64,000 nt of DNA from Roseibaca sp. Y0-43 (GCF_020667835.1 NZ_JAFMPR010000007.1:92110-156109); one strand, 5' to 3'. Numbered from the stretch's first letter, positions 27,319 through 37,116 are shown. Notes: generated by a model from the letters alone, not told the origin. Translations and numbers: made by a program.

Positions 27319-27412
27319 TTTTCCCTTTCTGCCCCGATTCTGACCGTAAAGCTGCCGCATTCCAACGGCTTTCTGGCGCCATGTTAACTTGGCATCCAGA
27401 ATGGAGCATGGA

Positions 27413-28306
27413 ATGAATCGCAAGGTCACGAAAGCCGTCTTTCCCGTCGCAGGCATGGGCACCCGCTTCCTGCCCGCAACCAAGTCGGTCCCGAAAGAGA
27501 TCATGACGCTGGTCGACCGCCCGCTGATCCAATACGCGATCGACGAGGCACGCGCGGCGGGCATCACCGAGTTCATCTTCGTGACCTCGCGCGGCAAGGG
27601 CGCACTGGAGGATTATTTCGACCGCGCGCCGGAACTGGAAGCGTCGCTAAAAGCCAAGGGCAAGACCGCGCTTCTGGAAACGCTGGAAGCTACCAACATG
27701 GATAGCGGCGCGATTGCCTATGTCCGCCAGCATCAGGCGCTGGGCCTTGGCCACGCGGTGTGGTGCGCGCGTCACCTGATCGGGAATGAGCCCTTCGCGG
27801 TCCTGCTGCCCGATGACGTGATCGCGGCAGAAAAGCCCTGTCTGCAACAGATGGTTGAAGCCTATCAGGAAACCGGCGGCAACATGATCGCGGCGATGGA
27901 AGTCGCGCCGCATATGGCATCGAGCTATGGCATCATGGACGTGCCGCCCGCGATTGGCCGCACCCTGCCGATGCACGGCATGGTCGAAAAGCCCGCGCCG
28001 GGCACGCAGCCCTCGAACCTGGCCGCCATCGGTCGCTACATCCTGTCGCCCGACGTGATGAAGCACCTGGGCGAGATCAAGCCGGGCGCAGGTGGCGAAA
28101 TCCAGCTCACCGACGCTATCGCCCGCGAGATTGCCGAGAAGCGCAATGTCTTCGGCTACCGCTTCGACGGTCAGCGCTTCGACTGCGGGTCCAAGGCCGG
28201 TTTCCTGCAAGCGACCGTGGCCTTCGGTCTGGCCCGCGAAGAGCTGCATGACGAGCTGGATGAATTCCTTGTTGACCTGATGGCGCAGCGTCAGGCGGCT
28301 GAATAA
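27413..28306 (+). CDS. galU: UTP-glucose-1-phosphate uridylyltransferase (GalU)
   Basis: 297 residues, normal length. It makes UDP-glucose from UTP and glucose-1-phosphate in the cytosol, the entry point to many surface polysaccharides. The nucleotide-binding signature GMGTRFLPATKSVPKE is at the N-terminus; LPDDVI, GIMDVP, MVEKP and GEIQLTDAI follow in the usual order. GGAG lies 6 bases before the chosen ATG. The gene stands alone between a palindromic upstream region and its own terminator, close to the glycan cluster that could use its product. Confidence 0.96.
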   Translation: MNRKVTKAVFPVAGMGTRFLPATKSVPKEIMTLVDRPLIQYAIDEARAAGITEFIFVTSRGKGALEDYFDRAPELEASLKAKGKTALLETLEATNMDSGAIAYVRQHQALGLGHAVWCARHLIGNEPFAVLLPDDVIAAEKPCLQQMVEAYQETGGNMIAAMEVAPHMASSYGIMDVPPAIGRTLPMHGMVEKPAPGTQPSNLAAIGRYILSPDVMKHLGEIKPGAGGEIQLTDAIAREIAEKRNVFGYRFDGQRFDCGSKAGFLQATVAFGLAREELHDELDEFLVDLMAQRQAAE

Positions 28307-28331
28307 GCTCAAGATGCAACCCACAAGATGA

Positions 28332-28356
28332 AGGGCGCCAGCTAGGCGCCCTTTTT
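28332..28356 (+). terminator. Rho-independent terminator of galU
   Basis: A perfect 8-base stem AGGGCGCC/GGCGCCCT with loop AGCTA is followed by TTTT. It begins 26 bases after the galU stop. Confidence 0.9.
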
Positions 28357-28428
28357 CGGTTTGGCGCTTACGGCTTGCGCTTTGGGTGGCTTCGCGCTTC
28401 TGTGGGTCAGGCTTGGCAAAGGGCGCGC

Positions 28429-29457
28429 ATGTATTCCGAACTGCCCCCATCTCGGGACCGTTGGTATCGCTTCCGCATGGATTGGAAGCGCCGCCGCCTG
28501 CGAGCCCGCGCCATCGCAAAGGCGCGCGAGTTGCGCTGTCTGAAGCGCGGGCGCTGGGGCAGGGGGGCGGTGCTTTTGTTTTGCACCATCCGCAACGAGG
28601 CCGACCGCATCGACTGGTTCCTGAAGCATTACCGCGCTTTGGGGGTCGATCATTTCTGTTTTGTGGACAATGGCAGCGATGACGGCACATTAGACACGCT
28701 TTTAGCCCAGCCCGATGCCTCTGTCTGGGCGACCAAAGCCAGCTACCGCGCCTCGCGCTTCGGGCTGGACTGGCTGAACTGGCTGATGCTGGCCCATGCG
28801 CGCGGGCATTGGTGCGTGGTGGCCGATGCCGACGAGTTGCTGATCTATCCGCATTGGCAGACCCGCTCCTTGCGCGCCCTGACCGACTGGCTGGATGCCG
28901 AAGGCCAGCCCATCCTGCCCGCGATGATGCTGGAGCTTTACCCAAAGGGCCGGCTCGACCAAGCGCCGCTAGCGCGCGGGCAAGACCCGCTTTCGGTGCT
29001 GGAATGGTTCGACCCCGGCAATTACACGATCACACGCAAACCGCTGCTGGATTGCCTGCTGATCCAAGGCGGCCCGCGCGCCCGCGCGTTTTTCGCCGAC
29101 CAGCCCAACCGCGCGCCCACGCTGACAAAGCTGCCCTTGGTGAAATGGAGCTTTCATAACGCATGGGTCAACTCGACCCATTCCATCCTGCCGCGTGACC
29201 TGAACGCGGTCTATGCGCGCGGCGCGGGCGAGCAGATTTCGGGCGCGCTTCTGCACACCAAGTTCATGCCCCAGATCGTCGAACGTGCGCCGGTCGAAAA
29301 AGCCCGCGCCCAGCATTTCGGCAATGCGCCCGTCTTCGATGCCTATTACGATGCCGTGGCCCAAGCGCCGGACCTGTGGTGCGCGCAGTCCGCGCGTTTC
29401 ACCGGGTGGGAGCAACTGGAGGAGTTGGGCCTCATATCGCGCGGTGGCTGGGCCTGA
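28429..29457 (+). CDS. Glycosyltransferase family 2-like protein (first paralogue)
   Basis: 342 residues of the GT2-like type (Glyco_tranf_2_4). LFCTIRNEADRIDWFLKHY and VDNGSDDGT form the nucleotide-sugar site, and VADADELLIYP holds the DxD-type metal site. No membrane helix is evident, so it probably acts at the cytosolic face on a lipid-linked or nascent glycan. The product at 29580-30590 aligns with it along almost its whole length, so the two arose by duplication. ATG 28429 is my choice; a TTG at 28375 and an ATG at 28477 are also in frame. Sugar specificity cannot be read. Confidence 0.87.
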   Translation: MYSELPPSRDRWYRFRMDWKRRRLRARAIAKARELRCLKRGRWGRGAVLLFCTIRNEADRIDWFLKHYRALGVDHFCFVDNGSDDGTLDTLLAQPDASVWATKASYRASRFGLDWLNWLMLAHARGHWCVVADADELLIYPHWQTRSLRALTDWLDAEGQPILPAMMLELYPKGRLDQAPLARGQDPLSVLEWFDPGNYTITRKPLLDCLLIQGGPRARAFFADQPNRAPTLTKLPLVKWSFHNAWVNSTHSILPRDLNAVYARGAGEQISGALLHTKFMPQIVERAPVEKARAQHFGNAPVFDAYYDAVAQAPDLWCAQSARFTGWEQLEELGLISRGGWA

Positions 29458-29579
29458 TTGCATTTGTTTACGCAACAATAACCCATCCGGGGCAAGATTG
29501 TTGCAATTGTCCCATCGGTCGGGCATGACTGGATCAAGGTCGCCACAGTCGGCCGGCCAAGGGTTGCGAGTGGGCGTTC

Positions 29580-30590
29580 ATGGGGCTGAAAACACAGTTG
29601 AAATTGCGCGCCCGGCGGCAAGTGAAACTGATGCGTGCCCTGCGCAAAAGCCTGGAATTGCGCGCGCGCGTCAACCGCACTGACCGTATCCGCCCGGACG
29701 ATATTCTGTGCTTTACAACGCTGCGTAATGAATATGTGCGCCTGCCCTATTTCCTCGATTACTACCGCAACATGGGCATCGGACATTTCCTGATGGTCGA
29801 TAACGGCTCGGATGACGGGACGACCGAATATCTGGAAGCGCAGCGCGATGTCTCGCTCTGGACCACGCAAGGCAGCTACAAGGCCGCGTCCTTCGGGGTG
29901 GATTGGCTGAACCACCTGCAATGGCGCTATGGGCACGGGCATTGGATATTGGTCGCCGATGTGGATGAATTCCTGCTCTACCCCTATGCCGACACGCGCC
30001 CCATCCAGGCGCTGACCGACTGGCTGGAAAGCCAGGGGCGCAAATCCTTCTCGGCCATGCTTTTGGACATGTATCCGAAAGGGCCGATCGCCGCGCAGCC
30101 TTACCGCGAGGGGCAAAACCCCTTCGAGATCGCGCGCTGGTTCGATGCCGCGAATTACTCGATCAAGCGCAACCCGCTGATGGGCAATCTGTGGATACAG
30201 GGCGGCGTTCGGCAACGCCTGTTCATGGCCGACAGCCCCGAACAGGCGCCCGCGCTGAACAAGGTGCCGCTGGTGCATTGGTCGCGCAAATACGCCTATG
30301 TCAGTTCCAGCCACATGGCGTTGCCGCGCGGGTTGAACCGGGTCTATGACGACACCGGCGGCGAGCAGGCCTCTGGCGTGTTGCTGCACGCGAAATTCCT
30401 CGACACGATCATGGCCAAGGCGGGCGAGGAATTGACCCGTGGCGAGCATTACGCTGACAGCCGTGAATACCGCGCCTATGACCTGACGCTGCGCGAGGGT
30501 CAAAACCTGTGGTGCGAACACTCGACAGAGTTCATAAACTGGCGGCAGTTGGAAATTCTGGGCCTGATGTCGAAAGGGGATTGGGCATGA
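29580..30590 (+). CDS. Glycosyltransferase family 2-like protein (second paralogue)
   Basis: 336 residues, colinear with the preceding glycosyltransferase: CFTTLRNEYVRLPYFLDYY, VDNGSDDGTTEYL, VADVDEFLLYPYADTRPIQALTDWL and the same C-terminal WRQLEILGLMSKGDWA ending. The Asp/Glu metal site is kept, so it should be active. It is separated from its paralogue by 122 bases that contain an inverted GCAACAAT/ATTGTTGC pair, so it may have its own promoter. Its stop overlaps the next start by 4 bases. Confidence 0.88.
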   Translation: MGLKTQLKLRARRQVKLMRALRKSLELRARVNRTDRIRPDDILCFTTLRNEYVRLPYFLDYYRNMGIGHFLMVDNGSDDGTTEYLEAQRDVSLWTTQGSYKAASFGVDWLNHLQWRYGHGHWILVADVDEFLLYPYADTRPIQALTDWLESQGRKSFSAMLLDMYPKGPIAAQPYREGQNPFEIARWFDAANYSIKRNPLMGNLWIQGGVRQRLFMADSPEQAPALNKVPLVHWSRKYAYVSSSHMALPRGLNRVYDDTGGEQASGVLLHAKFLDTIMAKAGEELTRGEHYADSREYRAYDLTLREGQNLWCEHSTEFINWRQLEILGLMSKGDWA

Positions 30591-32266
30591 GCGCGGCCTC
30601 TCCCACGCTTGGTGTTGTCATGCTGGCGCATACCGCGCTGGACCGCGCGGGGCAGGTCGCGCGCTTTTGGCTGGATGCGGGCTGCGCGGTGGCGCTGCAT
30701 ATCGACAGCGCGGTGCCGCAGGCGAAACTGGCCGCCTTGCAGGCCCAGATTGGCGACCACCCGCTGTTGCGCATGGTGCCGCGCCATCGCTGCGACTGGG
30801 GGTCTTGGGACATTGTCGCGGCCAGCCAATCGGCGGCGGAACTGTTGCTGCGCGATTTTGGCAGTATCGGGCATGTCCTGCTGACTTCCGGGTCGTGCCT
30901 GCCGCTGCGCCCGGCCCATGCCTTGGTGGACTACCTGCGTGCCAATGAGGGCACCGATTTCATCGAATCCGTGGCCGTCGATCATGCCGACTGGATCACG
31001 GGCGGGCTGTCGCGCGAGCGTTTCACGCTCTATTTTCCGTTTTCATGGCGCAAGCGGCGCTGGCTGTTCGACCGAACCGTCGATCTGCAACGCCGCTTCG
31101 GGATAGAGCGCGAAATCCCCCGCCCGCTAGAGCCGCATATGGGGTCGCAATGGTGGTGCCTGTCGCGCGACACGCTGGATGCAATCCTGACGCACCCCAA
31201 GCGCAAACGCTACGAGCGGTATTTCAAGGGCTGCTGGATTCCCGATGAAAGCTATTTCCAGACCCTTGCGCGGCTGCATGGGCGGCGCATTGAAAGCCAT
31301 TCGCTGACGCTGGTGAAATTCGACCGCAACGGGCGGCCCAACCTGTTCTACGACGACCATCTGCAACTCTTGCGCCGGTCTGACCGCTTTCTGGCGCGCA
31401 AGATCTGGCCGCAGGCCGACAAGCTTTACAGCTTTTTCCTGTCCGACCAGCAAGCCAGACTGGCCCCGGTCACGCCCGAACCCGCCAAAATCGACCGCTA
31501 TTTCGAATTGGCCGAACACCAGCGCACCGAAGGGCGCGCGGGCCTTTACATGCAATCGCGTTTTCCCAGCGACGACAGCGGCCAAGCGCCCACGGCGGGG
31601 CCGTATTCGGTTTTCTCCGGGTTTGACCAATTGTTTCGGGGCTTCGACTATTGGTTGGGACAGGTCACGGGCACGCGCGCGCATGGCCATCTGTACGCGC
31701 CAGAGCGCGTGGGGTTCCATGGCGGCGCGCAGGTCTGGCATGGTGCGATTTCCGACAGCGCGCGCCTGCGCGACTACAACCCGCGCATGTTCCTGACGAA
31801 CCTGCTTTGGGCCACGCGGGGCGAACGGCAATGCTTTTCGATCACCGCGCGCGACCATGTGCCGACGGACCTGTTGTGGTTCATGGCCAAGGACCGTAAC
31901 GCGCAGATCTCGCTGATTAGTGGGTGTTTCCTGCTGCCGCTGTTTCGTGGCGATTACCGCCCCGATGACCTGCTGGCCCATGTCGCCTGGCTGCAAAAGC
32001 GCGAACAGCACATGCTCTCAGTGCTGCAATCGCGCTGGGTGCAGGCCGATATCCGTATCTGGAGCCTCGCGGAATTCCTCGACGCGCCAGAGCGCAACCT
32101 GTCCGAGGTCGTGTCGAAAATCGCCCCCGAATCCTCGATTGCCAATTACGGCCTGCCCGAGATGCAATCGCTCGACGGGCTGGAGGACTTCTTGCGCGAG
32201 CTGCGCAACAAAGGCTTGCCCCCGGTCCTGTTGCGTGATTTCGACGGGCGCGCAGGTGCGAGATAG
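30587..32266 (+). CDS. Branch-type (core-2/I-branching, GT14-like) glycosyltransferase with large C-terminal domain
   Basis: 559 residues. The N-terminal half (about 1-270) is like the Branch family (core-2/I-branching N-acetylglucosaminyltransferase and xylosyltransferase): GVVMLAHTALDRAGQVARF, VLLTSGSCLPLRPA, GSQWWCLSR and WIPDESYFQTL. The C-terminal half (about 290-559) is a domain I associate with this family in Rhodobacterales (I believe DUF5927), of unknown role. The start lies in the ATGA overlap with the upstream glycosyltransferase. Acceptor and donor are unknown; a bacterial surface glycan is likely from context. Confidence 0.85.
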   Translation: MSAASPTLGVVMLAHTALDRAGQVARFWLDAGCAVALHIDSAVPQAKLAALQAQIGDHPLLRMVPRHRCDWGSWDIVAASQSAAELLLRDFGSIGHVLLTSGSCLPLRPAHALVDYLRANEGTDFIESVAVDHADWITGGLSRERFTLYFPFSWRKRRWLFDRTVDLQRRFGIEREIPRPLEPHMGSQWWCLSRDTLDAILTHPKRKRYERYFKGCWIPDESYFQTLARLHGRRIESHSLTLVKFDRNGRPNLFYDDHLQLLRRSDRFLARKIWPQADKLYSFFLSDQQARLAPVTPEPAKIDRYFELAEHQRTEGRAGLYMQSRFPSDDSGQAPTAGPYSVFSGFDQLFRGFDYWLGQVTGTRAHGHLYAPERVGFHGGAQVWHGAISDSARLRDYNPRMFLTNLLWATRGERQCFSITARDHVPTDLLWFMAKDRNAQISLISGCFLLPLFRGDYRPDDLLAHVAWLQKREQHMLSVLQSRWVQADIRIWSLAEFLDAPERNLSEVVSKIAPESSIANYGLPEMQSLDGLEDFLRELRNKGLPPVLLRDFDGRAGAR

Positions 32267-32275
32267 AGGCGCGAG

Positions 32276-33697
32276 ATGACGCAGACAGGTCCATTCGATT
32301 ATTTCGTCGTGCTTGCGGAAATGCGCACCGGCTCGAACCTGATCGAAGCCAACCTGAACGAATTCGACGGCATCACCTGCGAGGGCGAGGTGTTCAACCC
32401 CGCCTTCATCTCGCACCAGGGCAAGGAAGAGCTTTACGGCGTCACGCTGGCCGAACGCGACCGCAACCCGATGGCGCTTCTCTGGGCCATTCGCGGCCAG
32501 CCCGGCCTGACCGGGTTTCGCTTTTTCCACGACCATGACGCGCGCGTGCTGCCCACCTTCATGCAAGACCCGCGCTGCGCCAAGATCATCCTGACGCGCA
32601 ACCCGCTGGACAGCTATGTGTCGCTGAAGATCGCGCAGGCCACGCAGCAATGGAAGCTGGGCGATGTGAAAACCAGGCGCTCGGCGCAGGTGGCCTTTGA
32701 CCCGGTCGAGTTCGAGGACCATGTCACCCGCCTGCAAAGCTTTCAGGCGCGAATCCTGAACATGCTGCAAACCAGCGGGCAAACGGCATTCTACATCGCC
32801 TATGAAGATGCCAATGACGTGGCTGTTCTGAACGGCATGGCCGCGTGGCTGGGCATTGACGCCCGGATAGAAGCCCCCTCGCGCAAGCTGAAGCGCCAGA
32901 ACCCCGAACCGCTGGAGCAGAAGCTGACCAACCCGGACGCGGTGCGCGAGGGGCTGGCGCGGCTGGACCGCTTCAACCTGTGGCGCACGCCGAATTTCGA
33001 GCCAAGGCGCGGGCCGATGCTATGGGGCTTGCGCGCTTGCGCGACCCAGCCGCTTGCCTACCTGCCCATGCCCGGCGCGCCCGATTTGGGCGTGCTGGAC
33101 TGGCTGGGGCAGGTGGATGGCGCGGGTGCCCAAGGCTTGCTGGGTGATTTCACCACGCAAGGCTGGCGCGACTGGCAGCGCGCGCATCCGCGCCGCGCGG
33201 TCTTTACCGCGCTGCACCATCCGCTTGCCCGCGCGCATGAGGTCTATCTGCGGCAGGTCGTGCACGGCCAACGCGCCAATGTGCGCGCCTTCCTTGCCCG
33301 CGTGCATGGGGTGCATCTGCCCGAGAAAGACGCGATGGAAAGCTATGACATGGCGTTGCACCGCGCGGGCTTTCTGGCGTTCCTGCGGTTTGCCGCCGCC
33401 AATCTGAACGGGCAGACGGCGATGACCGTCATGCCGGCCTGGGCCAGCCAGACCCGCCTGATCGAAGGGTTGGCGGGCCAAGCGCCCTTGCACCACCTGT
33501 TGCGCGCGGAACGGCTGGCGCAAGACCTGCCGGGGATTGGCCGCGCGCTGGGGCTGGATTTGCCGGAATTCAACCCGGTATCGGAACCGCGCCGCTTCAC
33601 GCTGGGGGCGATCTACGACGCAGAGATCGAAGCCGCAGGGCGCGCGGCCTATGGGCTGGATTACGACGCGCTGGGCTTCGAGGATTGGCAGCCCTGA
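32276..33697 (+). CDS. Sulfotransferase-like protein, apparently two-domain (NodH-like)
   Basis: 473 residues. The N-terminal half has both PAPS-binding elements: a 5'-phosphosulfate loop AEMRTGSNLIE at 14-24 and a 3'-phosphate strand ILTRNPLDSYVSLK at 105-118. It should therefore transfer sulfate from PAPS to a carbohydrate. The C-terminal half (about 245-473) looks like a second, worn sulfotransferase-type unit with HHPLARAHEVYLRQ in place of the 3'-phosphate strand and no clear 5' loop. It begins 9 bases after the Branch glycosyltransferase, so sulfation of the same glycan is likely; cysQ at 26487 would clear the PAP released. Confidence 0.82.
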   Translation: MTQTGPFDYFVVLAEMRTGSNLIEANLNEFDGITCEGEVFNPAFISHQGKEELYGVTLAERDRNPMALLWAIRGQPGLTGFRFFHDHDARVLPTFMQDPRCAKIILTRNPLDSYVSLKIAQATQQWKLGDVKTRRSAQVAFDPVEFEDHVTRLQSFQARILNMLQTSGQTAFYIAYEDANDVAVLNGMAAWLGIDARIEAPSRKLKRQNPEPLEQKLTNPDAVREGLARLDRFNLWRTPNFEPRRGPMLWGLRACATQPLAYLPMPGAPDLGVLDWLGQVDGAGAQGLLGDFTTQGWRDWQRAHPRRAVFTALHHPLARAHEVYLRQVVHGQRANVRAFLARVHGVHLPEKDAMESYDMALHRAGFLAFLRFAAANLNGQTAMTVMPAWASQTRLIEGLAGQAPLHHLLRAERLAQDLPGIGRALGLDLPEFNPVSEPRRFTLGAIYDAEIEAAGRAAYGLDYDALGFEDWQP

Positions 33698-33719
33698 CGC
33701 TTTTTTGCGCATGACAGCA

Positions 33720-33787
33720 GGGGGCTTTGCCCCCGCCCGGCCCCGTGCCGGGGCCGGACTCCCCCAGGATATTTTTGCAAGGATGAA
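33720..33787 (+). repeat. Extragenic double hairpin plus GGATATTT element
   Basis: Hairpin GGGGGC-TTT-GCCCCC (33720-33734), then a GGCCCCG/CGGGGCC hairpin up to about 33756, then ACTCCCCCAG and GGATATTTTTGCAAGGATG from 33767. It lies between the converging sulfotransferase and nucleoside hydrolase genes. Related parts occur at 8561-8676 and 54685-54720. It may stop transcription from the left; its repeated composite form suggests a dispersed extragenic element. Confidence 0.6.
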
Positions 33788-33797
33788 GGGGCAGGGG

Positions 33798-34733
33798 TCA
33801 GAGGCGGGACAGCCGCTCTGTCAGAAGGGCGAAGAACCCGTCGGCATCGACATCGCCGATGAAGGTTGCATTGGGCGCGCGGCCAGAGACGCGCCACCAG
33901 TCGGCCACCGTCATGCCAAGGGTCAGCTCCGAGGTGGTTTCGATCTCGACATTGATATGGCGGCCTGAGAAGAGGTCCGGCGCGACCAGGTAGGCGATCG
34001 TGCAGGGGTCGTGCAGTGGCGCGCCGGCGGAGCCGTATTTTTCCTTGTCGAAACGCTCGAAGAAATCGGTCCAACTGGCGACGGCGGGGCCGACGCGGCC
34101 CGGAAGCGCGCGAAACGCCGCAACGCGCGGGGCCGTCACCAGCGCTTTATGGGTGACATCGAGCGGCATGACCACCAGATCGACCCCCGCGCCGAAGACG
34201 ATCTTGGCGGCTTCGGGGTCGACATAGATGTTGAATTCGGCGGCGGGCGTGATGTTGCCCACCTCGAAATACGCCCCGCCCATGAGCACGATCTGCCCGA
34301 TGCGCGGGATGATGTCGGGCGCGCGTTCCATTGCCGTGGCGATATTCGTCAGCGGCCCGATAGGCACCAGCGTGACCGTGCCCGCGGGTTCGCGGCGCAG
34401 CGTGTCGATCAGGAAATCGACCGCATGGCCCTTGGCCAAGGGCATGGCGGGGGCGGGCAGGTCGACACCGTCGAGGCCGGTCTTGCCGTGGACATGTTCG
34501 GCGGTGACGAGCTTGCGCTCCATCGGCGCGTCGCATCCGGCATAGACGGGCAGATCGGCCCGCCTCGCCAATTCGCAGACCTTGCGCGCGTTCACATGCG
34601 TGAGCGCCAGCGGCACGTTGCCCGCGACGCAGGTAATGCCCAGCACCTCCAGTTCGGGAGAGGCGAGCGCGAGCAGAATCGCCACCGCATCGTCCTGTCC
34701 GGGGTCGGTATCTATGATGATCTTGCGTGCCAA
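33798..34733 (-). CDS. Inosine-uridine preferring nucleoside hydrolase
   Basis: 311 residues of the IUNH fold. The calcium-binding DTDPGQDDA motif sits at the N-terminus, with GNVPL, VPIGPLTNIATA, MGGAY, AEFNIYVDPEAA and the C-terminal HDPCTIAYL block. It splits nucleosides into base and ribose for salvage; base preference is not clear. I choose the TTG at 34733 because GGAGG lies 5 bases upstream and the product then begins MARKIIIDTDPG as is usual; ATG 34745 four codons earlier has no ribosome-binding site. Confidence 0.93.
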   Translation of the reverse strand: MARKIIIDTDPGQDDAVAILLALASPELEVLGITCVAGNVPLALTHVNARKVCELARRADLPVYAGCDAPMERKLVTAEHVHGKTGLDGVDLPAPAMPLAKGHAVDFLIDTLRREPAGTVTLVPIGPLTNIATAMERAPDIIPRIGQIVLMGGAYFEVGNITPAAEFNIYVDPEAAKIVFGAGVDLVVMPLDVTHKALVTAPRVAAFRALPGRVGPAVASWTDFFERFDKEKYGSAGAPLHDPCTIAYLVAPDLFSGRHINVEIETTSELTLGMTVADWWRVSGRAPNATFIGDVDADGFFALLTERLSRL

Positions 34734-34877
34734 ATCAGCCTCCATCCAGTTGCGCGTAGGGTGCGCCGCGCCCTGCCGGGGTGCAAGCCCCGTTTTTTCC
34801 CGCGCAGGGCCGGAAAACAGGTGTTCCGCGCCGGGCATCGTGGCAGATTGCCAAGGGTGTTGCCGATTGGAGTGGCC

Positions 34878-35366
34878 ATGTTGCGTTTCCTTCTTCCCCT
34901 GTCCCTGTTTGTCACGCCTGTGCTGGCGCAAGACATGTCTTTTCAAATCGGGCCGACCGAGGATTGCTTGGCGCAAAGCGGGCATGGGGCTGACAAACAC
35001 GTTTGTATCGGACGGGCAGCGGCTGCGTGCATGGAGCAGGCTAGCGGGGCCAGTGACGACGAAATGTCCTTCTGTCTTCTGCAAGAGTTTGGCTGGTGGG
35101 ACCAACAAATCAACGACGTCACGATGGACTTGAGGCGGGCGATGGGACAGCCAAACGACGAGTTGCCCGCAGATTTGGCCAATCAGGCCAGCACCGCGCG
35201 CGACCTGTATGAGCTTTGGGTATTCTACCGCAAAGCACGATGCGATCATGAGGCATCCTTTGGGCAAGTGGGTGCGGGAGCAGGCCCGGATTATCTGCAA
35301 TGCCTGCTGCAAGAGACGGCGGAACAGGCGCTTTACCTTGGTGCGCTCTACTCTGGCGAGGGGTGA
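34878..35366 (+). CDS. LprI/DUF1311-like secreted protein
   Basis: 162 residues with a signal peptide (MLRFLLPLSLFVTPVLAQ). The mature part has six cysteines arranged as in the lysozyme-inhibitor LprI family (DUF1311). A C-terminal block ARDLYELWVFYRKARCDHEASFG, PDYLQCLLQETAEQALYL parallels the family's LR.aQ.aW..yRda.C pattern. It would be periplasmic; lysozyme inhibition is shown for only a few members. It is the last gene before the nuo operon, 242 bases away. Confidence 0.78.
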   Translation: MLRFLLPLSLFVTPVLAQDMSFQIGPTEDCLAQSGHGADKHVCIGRAAAACMEQASGASDDEMSFCLLQEFGWWDQQINDVTMDLRRAMGQPNDELPADLANQASTARDLYELWVFYRKARCDHEASFGQVGAGAGPDYLQCLLQETAEQALYLGALYSGEG

Positions 35367-35425
35367 TGCCTGCCATGGTGTCGCTGCTGCTTGTGCAGCA
35401 AAAACCTTTTGCGCGCGCGGCAAGT

Positions 35426-35443
35426 CATTCAAATTGTTGAATG
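35426..35443. promoter_or_regulatory. Perfect inverted repeat upstream of the nuo operon
   Basis: CATTCAA and TTGAATG flank ATTG, an 18-base site with perfect 7-base arms, 166 bases before nuoA. A further ATTCAA half-site occurs at 35462-35467. It is not an FNR site (TTGAT-N4-ATCAA), though similar in size and spacing. It could control nuo expression. Confidence 0.45.
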
Positions 35444-35608
35444 TTAGCTGTATGCAAAGGTATTCAATCCTGCGTTTTTCCGGCGGGATCGGGCCTAGTT
35501 CGGTTGACCAGCCCCGGTTTGCAGAGTAGATGACACAAAGCCAGTGACAGCCATTCCAAGGCTGCTAAAGTTCGGTGCAGCAAGTTCTGCCTGCGAAAGG
35601 AGCCAAAG

Positions 35609-36498
<890 letters not shown>

Positions 36499-36507
36499 GG
36501 GGGTGCC

Positions 36508-37116
36508 ATGACAGCCGCTTTGCAAGAAATCGCCGCCCTGATCGACGCGCGCATGTCCGATGCGGTGGTGGGTCACGACATCGCCTTCGGCGAGTTGACC
36601 GTCACCACCACACTGGCGCATCTGCCGGTTCTCGTGCGCTGGCTGCAAACGGATGAAGCGATGCGCTTCTCCACGCTGGTGGACATCACGGCGGTGGATT
36701 ACCCCGGTCGCGCGGATCGGTTCGAGGTCGTTTATCATTTCCTGTCGATGTATCGGAACCACCGCATCCGGGTAAAGCTGATGGCGGGCGAGGATGACAT
36801 CGTGCCGTCCATCACCGGCATTCACCCCTCGGCCAACTGGTTCGAGCGGGAAGTATTCGACATGTTCGGCATCCTGTTCTCGGGCCATCCGGATTTGCGC
36901 CGCATCCTGACCGATTACGGCTTCCGCGGGCACCCTTTGCGCAAGGATTTCCCGACCACCGGCTACACCGAAGTCCGCTATGACGAGACGTTGAAGCGCG
37001 TGGTTTATGAGCCGGTGTCGCTGGTGCAGGAATACCGCCAGTTTGATTTCATGTCGCCATGGGAAGGGGCGGAATACGTCCTGCCGGGTGACGAGAAGAC
37101 GGAGGCTGCGAAATGA
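36508..37116 (+). CDS. nuoC: NADH-quinone oxidoreductase subunit C
   Basis: 202 residues of the 30-kDa subunit of the peripheral arm. The signature block [44 protein letters not shown] (positions about 110-155) is intact. It is not fused to NuoD, unlike in E. coli. Its stop overlaps the nuoD start. Confidence 0.97.
   Translation: MTAALQEIAALIDARMSDAVVGHDIAFGELTVTTTLAHLPVLVRWLQTDEAMRFSTLVDITAVDYPGRADRFEVVYHFLSMYRNHRIRVKLMAGEDDIVPSITGIHPSANWFEREVFDMFGILFSGHPDLRRILTDYGFRGHPLRKDFPTTGYTEVRYDETLKRVVYEPVSLVQEYRQFDFMSPWEGAEYVLPGDEKTEAAK

Noticed and set aside
29472..29504. Terminator between the two paralogous glycosyltransferases
   Set aside because: The GCAACAAT/ATTGTTGC pair has a 17-base loop, an A/T-rich stem and no T tract after it; a regulatory or chance pairing is as likely.
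35426..35443. FNR box for the nuo operon
   Set aside because: The arms read TTCAA...TTGAA rather than TTGAT...ATCAA, so it was kept only as an unassigned palindrome.
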